Shown: positions 33,467-42,239 of the stretch, one piece after another
Layout of the letters: every line of letters begins with the position of its first letter
Position numbering within the stretch: the first letter of the stretch is position 1
Source: Metasolibacillus sp.
GTDB taxonomy: Bacteria; Bacillota; Bacilli; Bacillales_A; Planococcaceae
NCBI RefSeq assembly: GCF_025291715.1
Contig: NZ_JAMBIZ010000018.1
Location: forward strand, 1 to 64,000
DNA length: 64,000 nucleotides
Reading direction: 5' to 3'
Program-made: the position numbers and the translations under genes
The notes under the pieces: generated by a model
The model's input: only the letters and a program-made list of their open reading frames with translations
Database searches by the model: none
What the model was told of the DNA's origin: nothing

Positions 33467-34264
33467 TTAAGGTAGTGTGATACCTTCATATTCGAGAACG
33501 AGGTCATCTAATGATTTAAATGTATAGCCTTGTTTCTTAGCATCTTGAATAAATTTTGGCAGTGCCTCTGCATTATCCTGTGCAACCGTATGCATTAAAA
33601 TAACTGCACCTGGGTGAAGCTGCTGCATCAAGGCATCGTAGGCATATTTGTAGCCACGACGTTCATCTTTCAGCCAATCTTTAAAGGCAACAGACCAGAA
33701 AATATGGCGATAACCGTTATCATTTCCGACTTTTAAAAGTCGTTCATTAAATACTCCCTCAGGTGGTCGAGCATAATAAGTACGTTCAATCCCTGTGAGC
33801 TCCTTCAGTTTGTTATCGAATCGTTGCCATTCATTTACCATTTCGCTGTCGGACAGTCGTGCCATATTTGGATGGTCATAAGAGTGATTACCAATTGTAT
33901 GGCCATCTGCTACCATACGCTTTACTAAATCCGTTGCGCTTGTTAAGTAATGTCCTGTTAAAAAAAATGTTGCAGGGACATTTTCTGCCGCTAATGTGTC
34001 TAAAATACTTTCAGTGAAACCATTTTCGTAGCCGTTATCGAAGCTTAAATAAGCAATTTTTTCATCAGGCTTTCCTTTATAAATGGCTCCATATTTGCTA
34101 AGCAGTGTATCAAGCTCAGCGCCAGCCTGTGCGGGCTCGTTGTTAGTGGAACGTTTAAAGCCCCAATGATACTCAGCAGCTTGGGCAGTTGAATGGGATG
34201 TGAGCATAAATGTACCAAGTACTGTACAAATCAATAGTATGCCTAGAAAATGATGCTTCCACAT
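33467..34264 (-). CDS. pdaA: Peptidoglycan N-acetylmuramic acid deacetylase PdaA
   Basis: A 265-residue exported polysaccharide deacetylase. Residues 1-30 are a signal peptide ending SHSTAQAA. The NodB fold shows SFDNGYE at 74-80 (metal Asp; Asn in place of the usual second Asp, typical of PdaA) and HSYDHP at 127-132 (metal histidines), then RPPEG and ILMHT. PdaA deacetylates muramic acid to build muramic delta-lactam in the spore cortex, needed for germination. ATG at 34264 is 12 bases from GGAGG; no better-spaced start exists in frame. The gene supports a spore-forming host. Confidence 0.9.
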   Translation of the reverse strand: MWKHHFLGILLICTVLGTFMLTSHSTAQAAEYHWGFKRSTNNEPAQAGAELDTLLSKYGAIYKGKPDEKIAYLSFDNGYENGFTESILDTLAAENVPATFFLTGHYLTSATDLVKRMVADGHTIGNHSYDHPNMARLSDSEMVNEWQRFDNKLKELTGIERTYYARPPEGVFNERLLKVGNDNGYRHIFWSVAFKDWLKDERRGYKYAYDALMQQLHPGAVILMHTVAQDNAEALPKFIQDAKKQGYTFKSLDDLVLEYEGITLP

Positions 34265-34306
34265 AGTTGTGCAAATCCTCCTTTTTTGAGTAGGTTGCAC
34301 AAAAAC

Positions 34307-35197
34307 TTAAGACTTATACAAATCACGTAATGCTTCTTCAAGTGTAGGGAATTGGAAAGTAAATCCTGCTGCAAGCAGCTTTTCTGGTACGACATGCTGA
34401 CCTTCTAAAACGAGCACGCTTTTTTCGCCAAGTGCTAGCTGAAGTGCAAAGTTTGGGACAGGTAGCCAATGTGGCTTGTTTAATACACGACTTACTGTTT
34501 TACCAAAGCTTTTCATGCGTTCAGCATGCGGTGCAGCAAAATTAATTGCGCCTTCTAGTGAAGGTGTTTCAATGGCATATAAAATTGCACGTGCTACATC
34601 ATGTATGTGAATCCAGGATAACCATTGCTTGCCAGAGCCAACCGTTCCGCCCACAAACATTTTGTAAGGGAGAGCGATAAGCGGTAGTGCACCAGCTTCT
34701 GTATCTAATATGACACCGAAGCGAGCTAAGCATGTACGAATGCCTAATTCTTTCGCACGTAATGCTTTTTGCTCCCAATCAGCTACTGTTTTTCCTAAAA
34801 AGTCATTTGCACGTTGTGTTGATGTTTCATTATATGTAGCGGTTGTAGAAATCGGATAAATGCCAACAGCACTCGCATTAACGATAACCCGTGGTGGAGT
34901 GCTAAGCTGTGTCACAATGCGTAGCATTTCCTCAGTAGCCGTCATACGACTATTGTAAATTGCCTCTTTTTGCTCAGGTGTCCAACGCCCATCATTTAAT
35001 GAAACGCCAGCTAAATTAACGAATGCGTCAATACCATCAAGTTGTTCGAGTGGCAATGTGCCATGTAACCATTGTACATAACGTGCATTTTGTGGCTGTC
35101 CACGTGTTAAAATAATCGGTTCATGCCCTTGCTCTCGCAATAAATCTGTGAGTGCACATCCAACTAAGCCTGTGCCACCTGCAATTGCAATTTTCAT
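34307..35197 (-). CDS. yfhF: TIGR01777-type NAD(P)-dependent epimerase YfhF
   Basis: A 296-residue Rossmann-fold protein: AIAGGTGLVGCALTDLL binds the nucleotide, AFVNLAGVSLNDGRW and NASAVGIYP follow, and the C-terminal DUF1731-type segment contains NKPHWLPVPNFALQLALGE. It belongs to the SulA/YfhF group of short-chain epimerase-like proteins with unknown substrate. ATG at 35197 follows GGAGG by eight bases. It diverges from recX as in B. subtilis (yfhF-yfhG). Confidence 0.88.
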   Translation of the reverse strand: MKIAIAGGTGLVGCALTDLLREQGHEPIILTRGQPQNARYVQWLHGTLPLEQLDGIDAFVNLAGVSLNDGRWTPEQKEAIYNSRMTATEEMLRIVTQLSTPPRVIVNASAVGIYPISTTATYNETSTQRANDFLGKTVADWEQKALRAKELGIRTCLARFGVILDTEAGALPLIALPYKMFVGGTVGSGKQWLSWIHIHDVARAILYAIETPSLEGAINFAAPHAERMKSFGKTVSRVLNKPHWLPVPNFALQLALGEKSVLVLEGQHVVPEKLLAAGFTFQFPTLEEALRDLYKS

Positions 35198-35294
35198 TGT
35201 TATCGCCTCCTCTTCATCGTTAATATAGTATTCGTGAAAGCATGCCAAAAAACCTGTATACTAAAAGTAATTTGTATAAGAAAAGGAGGAAGGC

Positions 35295-36098
35295 ATGTTT
35301 GTTATTACGAAAATTGGGCGTCAAAAAAACAATCCAGAGCGTTATAATATTTATTTAAATGAAGAATATGCCTTTGCTGTAGACGAAGGAACGCTCATTC
35401 AATTTGGATTGACGAAAGGCAAAGCGCTTGAGCAATTTGATATAGATGAAATTACGTATGAGGATGAAATTGCTAAAGCATTTAACAAAGCATTGCATTT
35501 TTTAAGCTTCCAAATGCGCAGTGAATATGAGGTAAGAAAAAAGCTGTTGGATGCAGGGCATGGCGAGGCTGTCGTTTTAGAGGCAGTTCGTAAGCTAGAG
35601 CGCTTAGGCTTTTTAAATGATGCAACATATTCAAAGGCTTTACTTGAAACGAAAAAGAGGACAGCAAGCAAAGGGCCGCGTGCGATTAAGCAGGATTTAA
35701 TGAAAAAGGGCATAGATAAAAATTTGCAGGAGCAAGTTTTGCGAACATTTACGCATGAGGAGCAGGTGCAAATTGCCTTGCAGCTAGCAGAAAAGGAAGT
35801 ACGTGGCGGCAAAGGGCGAACACCCTCACAAATTAAACAAAAAATTCAAGATGTACTTGTGCGCAAAGGATATTCGTTTACAATTGTACAAGAAGTGCTT
35901 GATCAAATGACGATTGAGCGACAGGATGATGAATGGCAAAATTTAATTGAAGTGCAAGGCGATAAAATTTGGCGTAAATATGCGGCAAAGCATACTGGTC
36001 GCGAGCTACATATGAAAGTGAAGCAGGCACTTTATCAAAAGGGCTTTCCAGTTGAAGTCATTAATAGCTATATTAATTATAAGGAGTCTGAGGAATAA
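35295..36098 (+). CDS. recX: Recombination regulator RecX
   Basis: A 267-residue protein made of tandem three-helix RecX repeats; EYEVRKKLLDAGHGEAVV, GFLNDATYSKALLETK and GPRAIKQDLMKKGI are characteristic. The N-terminal 50 residues carry the extra domain seen in Bacillales. RecX binds RecA filaments and modulates recombination and SOS response. AAAGGAGGAAGGC precedes the ATG. Its stop overlaps the yfhH start (TAATG), so recX-yfhH-yfhJ is one operon. Confidence 0.9.
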   Translation: MFVITKIGRQKNNPERYNIYLNEEYAFAVDEGTLIQFGLTKGKALEQFDIDEITYEDEIAKAFNKALHFLSFQMRSEYEVRKKLLDAGHGEAVVLEAVRKLERLGFLNDATYSKALLETKKRTASKGPRAIKQDLMKKGIDKNLQEQVLRTFTHEEQVQIALQLAEKEVRGGKGRTPSQIKQKIQDVLVRKGYSFTIVQEVLDQMTIERQDDEWQNLIEVQGDKIWRKYAAKHTGRELHMKVKQALYQKGFPVEVINSYINYKESEE

Positions 36099-36424
36099 TG
36101 GAAAAAAACTATGCAGCAATGACAGAGCAGGAGCTGCGAACAGAAATTGCGACACTAAGAGAAAAGGCTCGTAAGGCAGAGCAGCTCGGTATTATGAATG
36201 AGTTTGCAGTATATGATCGAAAAGCGATTATGGCTGCCTCTTATTTAGTTGATTTAGATAAAATTGTACTCGGTGAAATGTATCGCATTGATGGTGCACC
36301 AGGGGAGTTTTTTAAAGTAGATCGCTTGAAGGGACGCTTTGCCTGGGGGCATCGTTTAGGAAGCGAGCGTTATGAGGAAGCGATACCTGTCGCAATGTTA
36401 TTACCAATGAAGGTGGGGAAATAA
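36098..36424 (+). CDS. yfhH: YfhH family protein (DUF1811)
   Basis: A 108-residue soluble protein with an N-terminal helical hairpin (ELRTEIATLREKARKAEQLG) and a small beta domain (LGEMYRIDGAPGEFFKVDRL, GRFAWGHRLG), matching B. subtilis YfhH. Function unknown. It is translationally coupled to recX and lies one base from the yfhJ start region. Confidence 0.87.
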   Translation: MEKNYAAMTEQELRTEIATLREKARKAEQLGIMNEFAVYDRKAIMAASYLVDLDKIVLGEMYRIDGAPGEFFKVDRLKGRFAWGHRLGSERYEEAIPVAMLLPMKVGK

Positions 36425-36425
36425 T

Positions 36426-36695
36426 ATGGAGCAGCATATCGAAAAATTAACGGAGCAATTGCTAGAAAAAAATCCAGCCTTGTCAAAGGGACGTGCACGT
36501 ACTTGGGTTGAATTGCTATGGAGCGATTTTGAAGCAACTTCTGCCAAAGCTGGCTATGCGTTTCGTGGAGCGGATTATACAGCAAACCTTGTGAAGCAAT
36601 TGATTGATAGCTACGGTGATAAGCTACATGAGTTTGCAGCTAAAAATCCAAAGTACGCACATTTATTAAATAATAGTGACGATATCGTACAATAA
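36426..36695 (+). CDS. yfhJ: WVELL-motif protein YfhJ
   Basis: An 89-residue protein with the defining RARTWVELLWSDFEATSAKAG block (PF14043) and an amphipathic C-terminal helix. No function is known; it is always found near recX in Bacillales. It is the last gene of the operon, one base after the yfhH stop, and is followed by a strong terminator. Confidence 0.87.
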   Translation: MEQHIEKLTEQLLEKNPALSKGRARTWVELLWSDFEATSAKAGYAFRGADYTANLVKQLIDSYGDKLHEFAAKNPKYAHLLNNSDDIVQ

Positions 36696-36702
36696 AGAGA
36701 TA

Positions 36703-36749
36703 AATAACCAGTTGAGAATAAACATAGCTTCTCAACTGGTTATTTTTTT
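36703..36749 (+). terminator. Terminator of recX-yfhH-yfhJ
   Basis: AATAACCAGTTGAGA pairs perfectly with TCTCAACTGGTTATT around 12 bases and runs into T residues. Confidence 0.92.
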
Positions 36750-36779
36750 AGCAATTGAGGTAAATGCTCTTTTTCACAA

Positions 36780-37970
36780 ATGGCAGCGTCACCTATTAAA
36801 GAAAGATCTTACACAGCAACATATTTGAACTATGCAGCAGGCATTTTTTATGGTTTTTTGCTTGCTATAGCTATTTATCATTTATTGCTGTATTTTTCAC
36901 TGAAGGAAAAAGTGTATTTATATTATGTGTTATTTATAGCATGCTTTATGCTTTATCAAGCAAGACAGTTAGAAATATTTATCTACCTTTTCTTTATATT
37001 TCAAGTGCTATTTGCTATTCAGCTTCTTGCATTACAAAAGCATGCAACGCATTTCTATCGCTTAGCTAAAGGGCTAATAGTCGTTATAGTATTGACATTT
37101 TTATTGTCAAATATGATAAGAATACATGATGCTATAGCTATTGTACCCATTCTGTTTTTATTGTTAAGCGGTGTAGTTATTTTGCTGAAAAATCAGCTAG
37201 TAGCTCGTTTTTATGTAGCAGGGTATAGCGTTGTAGTTATTATTCAGCTATTTTGGGGATATGAGGCATTCATGATAGGTTTTCCTTTGCTTGCATTATT
37301 TTTGGCTTTCGCTTTAGGGGAAAGGATAAATTTCAGAAAAAGAGATTATCAAAAAATACAATATATGTTGAGTGAAGAGATAGAAGGGATTGTTCAACAG
37401 CGAACTGAGCAATTAGAAAAAAAGAAGCGGGAACTAGAAAAGCTAGCGAATACAGACCGTTTGACACAAATATCAAATCGCGTACAAATAGAGAAATTAT
37501 TGGAGGGGAATTTTCAGCTTGCACAGCAACAACATATTCCGTTTTCGATTATTTTGCTAGATATTGATGATTTCAAGGCTGTCAATGATGAATTTGGTCA
37601 TCAGGTTGGCGATATAACGCTTAAGGAAGTAGCAAAAATTTTGAGAAATGCGATGACAGGGCAAAATACAGTTGACAGATGGGGTGGAGAGGAATTTTTA
37701 ATATTATGTCCTCAAACAACATTGAGTGAAGCCGTTATCATAGCTGAGAGGCTGAGGGAGCAATTGGCTAGCTATTCATTTCCTGTTGTTAAACAAAAGA
37801 CAGGGAGCTTTGGGGTAGCAAGCTATATGGAGGGCGATAGTCTCGATTCATTATTATTAAGGTCTGATAAAGCATTATACCAAGCTAAAAAATGTGGGCG
37901 AAACTGTGTAGAATTCATCATGATTCAAAGGGAGCCTGCCACCTTCACAGGTAGTGGGAGAAATGTTTAA
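36780..37970 (+). CDS. Truncated GGDEF protein, paralogue of the next gene (possibly pseudogene)
   Basis: A 396-codon frame closely similar to the next gene but lacking its signal peptide and extracellular sensor (about 180 residues), and missing two blocks of about 20 residues within the membrane region. The 7TM-like part (about 20-180), coiled coil (200-222) and GGDEF domain (223-385) remain; GGEEF is at 302-306. At the inhibitory-site position, where the paralogue has RxxD, this copy reads GQNT, so product inhibition is probably lost. No ribosome site precedes the ATG, and the yfhJ terminator lies just upstream. It may be a degenerating duplicate or a conditionally expressed cyclase. Confidence 0.6.
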   Translation: MAASPIKERSYTATYLNYAAGIFYGFLLAIAIYHLLLYFSLKEKVYLYYVLFIACFMLYQARQLEIFIYLFFIFQVLFAIQLLALQKHATHFYRLAKGLIVVIVLTFLLSNMIRIHDAIAIVPILFLLLSGVVILLKNQLVARFYVAGYSVVVIIQLFWGYEAFMIGFPLLALFLAFALGERINFRKRDYQKIQYMLSEEIEGIVQQRTEQLEKKKRELEKLANTDRLTQISNRVQIEKLLEGNFQLAQQQHIPFSIILLDIDDFKAVNDEFGHQVGDITLKEVAKILRNAMTGQNTVDRWGGEEFLILCPQTTLSEAVIIAERLREQLASYSFPVVKQKTGSFGVASYMEGDSLDSLLLRSDKALYQAKKCGRNCVEFIMIQREPATFTGSGRNV

Positions 37971-38176
37971 ATTACATTTTCCAAACATCTGTTGAGAGAT
38001 GGGAGCCGTCATGTGATGGACCTACATCATGTTGTTCAATTGCAAATTGCGAAGGGGAGACCTATGCAGCCAGTTAACTTTGAGTGAAACATATAAAAAT
38101 TTAATTTGTTGATTAATTCAATATAGAATATACTTATGAGAAATTTAAAGGTGCTTAGATAGGAGGGAGAACACTG

Positions 38177-39970
38177 TTGACATATATAATGGCAAGAAAA
38201 AATAAATTGCTGCTTTTTGGGATTATTTTTATTATTGCATATATGCAGCTCCCTGCTTTATCTGCCTCTGCTACAGAGAGGTCAGAAAAAATAATTTTAG
38301 GAAAGTACTATGATATTTTAAGAGATAAATCTAATAGTATTACAATAGAAGAAATTATAAGTGGCAGGCATGATAAGGAATTTGAGCAGAGTGAATACGA
38401 GTATCTATTATTTTGGCATACGACAGATACAATCTGGTTAAAACTCTCAGTGCAAGATTTATTATTAGATAAGCAAGAATATTGGATTGAAGCAATTGAT
38501 AAATTGGATAGTATTGAAATGTTTGTAGTACAGCAGGATGGCTCGTATACAAAACAGCAAAGAGGTTTATCCCATATTGATCAACAAAATATACCGCATC
38601 GCTCTAATTTATTTCAAGTTTATGCGCCTAATATTACTGAAATATATTTTAAGCTAGATGGTACGCAATTATTACCACTTAGCATGGTTTCATTTCTTTA
38701 TACGGCAGATGATTTTACAAAAAGCGCAATGGATTATAAGTTTTTCATAGGCATTTTTTATGGCTTTTTACTAGCATTGCTTATTTATAATTTGTTTTTA
38801 TATTTTTCCTTTAAGGAAAAGGCTTATTTATATTATGTGCTATATATCACTAGCTTTATCTTTTATCAAGCAACGATGAATTCGCTAGATGTAGAGATTT
38901 TTGGGCACATTTTACCGAAGTGGCTGTTGGCAAAAACATTAACGATAGCTGCTTATGCGCTTCTTGTTTTCATGCTGTTATTTTCAATCGAGTTTTTGGA
39001 ATTGAAAAAATATGTGCCCAGCAGCTACAAAATGGCAAAAGTATTTTTAGTTATTGCCCTACTGTCATTTGTTGCTATATTTGTTGTACCGAGTGCAAGC
39101 ATTATAAATAATTTTACGCTTATTTATATGCTCATTATTTTAATATTTTTGTGGGGAGTCAGCTTGTGCGTTTTACGCAAAGGGCAGAAAATGGCGCGCT
39201 TTTATATTGTTGGTTGGACGGTGCTGTTAGGCACGATAATTGTACAAGCATTAAGCTTTTTAACAATACTGCCATTCCATCCTTATTTTTTTGAACATGT
39301 GCCTGCATTAGGCGCCATGTTTGAGGCTACATTTTTATCGCTAGCATTAGGTGATAAAATTAATTTAATTAAAAAAGAGCATCAAGAAATACAAAATGTT
39401 TTGAATGAGACGTTGGAGCACAAAGTTAGGCAGCGTACACAACAATTAGAAAAGGCGAAGCAAGAGCTTGAACAGCTGGCAAACACAGATAGGTTGACGC
39501 AAATCTCAAATCGCGTTAAATTGGATAGCGTTTTAGAGAAATATTTTGCAACAGCAAAACAATCTGATGAGCCATTTTCAATTATTTTATTAGATATCGA
39601 TAATTTTAAAGAAGTGAACGATACCTATGGCCATCAAGTAGGGGATCAAGTGCTAATAGAATTTGCTCAAGTATTGAAAAATGCGATACGTGAGCAAGAT
39701 ATCGTCGGTAGATGGGGGGGAGAGGAGTTTTTAATTATTTGTCCTCACACAAGCCTGCATGATACATTGCAATTAGCGGAAGTGTTGAGAGTACAAGTGG
39801 CCAATTCTACTTTCTCTATCACAGAGCAAAGAACGAGCAGCTTTGGTGTCGCAAGCTATGTGCAAGGCGATACACTAAATACTTTATTAACGAGAGCCGA
39901 TAATGCATTGTACAAAGCAAAGGAGCACGGAAAAAATCGAGTTGAATATATAGCGGCTAGTCGGAGTTAA
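38177..39970 (+). CDS. Membrane diguanylate cyclase, 7TMR-DISM plus GGDEF
   Basis: A 597-residue protein. Residues 10-32 are a signal segment; 33-180 form an extracellular 7TMR-DISMED2-like beta domain (EYEYLLFWHTTDTIWLKLSV); 185-395 hold seven membrane helices beginning IGIFYGFLLALLIYNLFLY; 400-434 are a coiled coil; 435-595 are GGDEF. The active site is GGEEF 514-518 and REQD at 505-508 forms the inhibitory I-site, five residues upstream as expected. It should make cyclic di-GMP in response to an external ligand. Start is TTG 38177, about nine bases from GGAGGG. The gene before it is its shortened paralogue. Confidence 0.85.
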   Translation: MTYIMARKNKLLLFGIIFIIAYMQLPALSASATERSEKIILGKYYDILRDKSNSITIEEIISGRHDKEFEQSEYEYLLFWHTTDTIWLKLSVQDLLLDKQEYWIEAIDKLDSIEMFVVQQDGSYTKQQRGLSHIDQQNIPHRSNLFQVYAPNITEIYFKLDGTQLLPLSMVSFLYTADDFTKSAMDYKFFIGIFYGFLLALLIYNLFLYFSFKEKAYLYYVLYITSFIFYQATMNSLDVEIFGHILPKWLLAKTLTIAAYALLVFMLLFSIEFLELKKYVPSSYKMAKVFLVIALLSFVAIFVVPSASIINNFTLIYMLIILIFLWGVSLCVLRKGQKMARFYIVGWTVLLGTIIVQALSFLTILPFHPYFFEHVPALGAMFEATFLSLALGDKINLIKKEHQEIQNVLNETLEHKVRQRTQQLEKAKQELEQLANTDRLTQISNRVKLDSVLEKYFATAKQSDEPFSIILLDIDNFKEVNDTYGHQVGDQVLIEFAQVLKNAIREQDIVGRWGGEEFLIICPHTSLHDTLQLAEVLRVQVANSTFSITEQRTSSFGVASYVQGDTLNTLLTRADNALYKAKEHGKNRVEYIAASRS

Positions 39971-39993
39971 CAGCTCTCCAGTTGATTGAATTC

Positions 39994-40030
39994 ATTATCC
40001 CTCATGAGTAGGTTTGCGTCATGAGGGATA
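39994..40030. terminator. Bidirectional terminator between GGDEF and kinase genes
   Basis: TATCCCTCATGA pairs perfectly with TCATGAGGGATA around an 11-base loop, between convergent genes. Confidence 0.75.
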
Positions 40031-40037
40031 TATTCAT

Positions 40038-40643
40038 TTAATTTCCTGAGTATATGCTATGTGCAAGCTTTAAAGGGTTATGCTCTTTTAAATAGTGTTC
40101 TTCTGCTGGCCAGTATCTATTTTTATACGTGTTCAATCGCTGTTCTAAATCCCCCAAATATTTATCACGCTGTAATGCACGCTCATGCCTTATTTCTTTT
40201 GCACAGTTTAAAAAAATGATGTAATCATAAAACCTTCTCCATTCCTCACGCAATAAAAATATGCCTTCAATAATCACGATGCAATGAGGGGGGATAGGAA
40301 TGGCTTTATTTATTGAGCTATCTGTTTCTCTGTTGTAAAAAGGTAACCATAATTGTCTGTCATTAGCATGCAGCTTTTTGAATAAATTTTCCTTCAAATA
40401 GTTGATATCCCATTGGAGCTGATAGTATTCATACCATTCAGCATGCTGTGTGTGATAGCGCAGCTTTCTTTCCACAATATGATCATCAATATGAATAATG
40501 ACCACATCTTTTTCCTTTTCAAATTGCTGTACAATTGTCGTTTTACCAGAGCCACTTAATCCATCAATTGCCACAATAAAAGGTCTATCAAGAGAATGTT
40601 TTTTATAAGCCTCTTTCATATTTTGCATTATTGAGTGATTCAT
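40038..40643 (-). CDS. P-loop kinase, uridine-kinase-like
   Basis: A 201-residue NTP-binding kinase: Walker A DGLSGSGKTT, HIDDHIVERKL, VIIEGIFLLREEW (Walker B-like) and a basic lid RHERALQRD. This pattern fits the uridine kinase/phosphoribulokinase superfamily. The substrate is unknown. GGAGG lies 14 bases before the ATG inside the end of a broken MFS frame, so a start at the ATG five codons on is also possible. It appears to be the only intact gene of this short minus-strand group. Confidence 0.72.
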   Translation of the reverse strand: MNHSIMQNMKEAYKKHSLDRPFIVAIDGLSGSGKTTIVQQFEKEKDVVIIHIDDHIVERKLRYHTQHAEWYEYYQLQWDINYLKENLFKKLHANDRQLWLPFYNRETDSSINKAIPIPPHCIVIIEGIFLLREEWRRFYDYIIFLNCAKEIRHERALQRDKYLGDLEQRLNTYKNRYWPAEEHYLKEHNPLKLAHSIYSGN

Positions 40644-40646
40644 ACC

Positions 40647-41013
40647 TTATGTTGTGACCTCCTTTTCCTTCAATATAAAGATAACATAAAAATGAGGACA
40701 GAGAAAAAGGACTGTAGGTATAATTTCTATACATACAATCCTTTCATTTGATTTAGGAGCAACAAGAGTATCAGTCCAAGCCTCTGATGAAATTGCTTTT
40801 TCATGTCGTCCATATAAGAAATAATAGAAAATACATGCTGCAATAATAACGAATACCATAGAGAGGAAAATGTTGCTATAGCCGATTACTAGTACAAAGA
40901 ACCCTAAAATAAATGGTCCAACGCCTAGCCCGGTATCATATAAAATAAAGTAAGTCGATGTGGCAAGACCTAAGCGCTCATGGGGATATACTTCCTTGTA
41001 TAAAATGTCAATA
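40647..41013 (-). pseudogene. C-terminal fragment of an MFS transporter
   Basis: The frame reads DILYKEVYPHERLGLATS then YDTGLGVGPFILGFFVLVIG, the last two or three helices of a drug-type major facilitator. The preceding ten helices are absent; the frame begins at the terminator of the neighbouring yfhP gene. The tail after the final helix looks like read-through. The gene is therefore broken. Confidence 0.75.
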
Positions 41014-41017
41014 GGAA

Positions 41018-41063
41018 AAGGCTGTGTAGAAAGTGATACTCTACTCACTTTCTACACAGCCTT
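41018..41063 (-). terminator. Terminator of yfhP
   Basis: A perfect 19-base stem (AAGGCTGTGTAGAAAGTGA with TCACTTTCTACACAGCCTT) around eight bases, starting three bases after the yfhP stop codon on the minus strand; the following run is TTTCC, not a full T-tract. Confidence 0.75.
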
Positions 41064-41065
41064 AT

Positions 41066-42052
41066 TTAATCACTTGTCCCAATTTGCAATTTTCTTTGAA
41101 GCTTATCCTCTGTAAAAATCCAGCCTGTATAGGAGGTAACAATTTCTAAATCGTCATTTAAATGTGCTACTGCGACAAATGGATAGCGATTGTTGCTACG
41201 ATAGCGTAAGTCAATTAAACGTACCTCTGTTAAACCGTTCTCTAGCTCAGAGATTTCCCATCGATAGAGCGGTGAGAAGGAAACGAAGGCTTGTAAATTT
41301 GAATCGCTTAAAGCTTTTTCTACGAGTGGTGTTTTTGGCAATGGATGAATTTCAAATTTATCATAAATGTTTACTGTACGACCATACGCTTTCCCTACGT
41401 AATAGTGCGTTTTTGAAGCGGCAGCTACACGCCAATTGAAAAAGCGCATCGTTGGAGCAACGATAACATATTCCTCATCCTGAATCGTTGCATGTACCGC
41501 TTTTTTGACTGCTTTTTGTACAAAGAAACGCAGTATATAATATAAAACAATGATGAAATACATGATGCTAAATGTGATGACAGGGTTGGCACCGAATGCC
41601 CAAAGCAACAGTCCAATGCAATGAATTGTAAAAATAAATGGGTCAAACGTGTTGATAACGCCTAATGCTACCCATTGTTTAGAAAATGGACGTAGCGCTT
41701 GTGTGCCATATGCATTAAAAATATCAACGAAAACATGGAGAAAGACAGCTAGCTGTACCCAAAGCCATAAGTGCAAAGTGTTGGCATCTTGGAAAATTAG
41801 CGATAAAATAGCCGTTATGAGAAGTGGCCATAATAAAGTAGCGGGAATAGAGTGAGTAATTCCACGATGGTGACGTATATAAATAGCGTTATTACGCATT
41901 TTTAACACTGTATCAATATCAGGTGCTTGCGAGCCGATAATCGTTCCCGCCATGACAGCAGTAAATGTGATGGAATGGTTTGCGACAATAGGGTCAGCTA
42001 AAGCTAGGCCGCCGAGTGCAATACCCATAACTAAATGTGTACCAGAATCCAA
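41066..42052 (-). CDS. yfhP: YfhP-type membrane-bound metal-dependent hydrolase
   Basis: A 328-residue integral membrane protein of the YdjM/YfhP family (PF04307). Landmarks are the N-terminal THLVMGIALGGLALA, SQAPDIDTVLKMR and HHRGITHSIPA with conserved His/Asp that may bind metal, HVFVDIFNAYGTQALRPFS, and about five membrane helices; the C-terminal 130 residues are cytosolic-type. B. subtilis YfhP is implicated in regulating yfh genes, but its enzymatic role is unproven. TTG at 42052 lies after AGGAGATGATG. It diverges from mutY; the second structured repeat lies between them and ends at its ribosome site. Confidence 0.85.
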   Translation of the reverse strand: MDSGTHLVMGIALGGLALADPIVANHSITFTAVMAGTIIGSQAPDIDTVLKMRNNAIYIRHHRGITHSIPATLLWPLLITAILSLIFQDANTLHLWLWVQLAVFLHVFVDIFNAYGTQALRPFSKQWVALGVINTFDPFIFTIHCIGLLLWAFGANPVITFSIMYFIIVLYYILRFFVQKAVKKAVHATIQDEEYVIVAPTMRFFNWRVAAASKTHYYVGKAYGRTVNIYDKFEIHPLPKTPLVEKALSDSNLQAFVSFSPLYRWEISELENGLTEVRLIDLRYRSNNRYPFVAVAHLNDDLEIVTSYTGWIFTEDKLQRKLQIGTSD

Positions 42053-42067
42053 ATTACATCATCTCCT

Positions 42068-42165
42068 ATCAATTACGTCTCGGCATAATAACGTCAAGAT
42101 TGTGAGCATAATTGACAATCCTTGACATCCGCCGGGGGCTTAGTTTGAATCAATACAGATTCAAA
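42068..42165 (-). repeat. Structured intergenic repeat, copy B
   Basis: On the minus strand this element has a hairpin (TTTGAATC with GATTCAAA, 42144-42165), then AGC and CCCGGCGGATGTCAAGGATT (core 42117-42140, one mismatch in 24 to copy A), then GTCAAGGATTGT with ACAATCTTGAC as a second hairpin, and GCCGAGACG-type sequence ending beside the yfhP ribosome site. The first palindrome differs completely from that of copy A, while the core is nearly identical. Confidence 0.65.
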
Positions 42166-42239
42166 TTAAAGGGCATCTTGTTACTTCTATCATATACCCT
42201 TTTTCACTGAAAGAAAATCTAAAACAAGCGGAGGAAACT

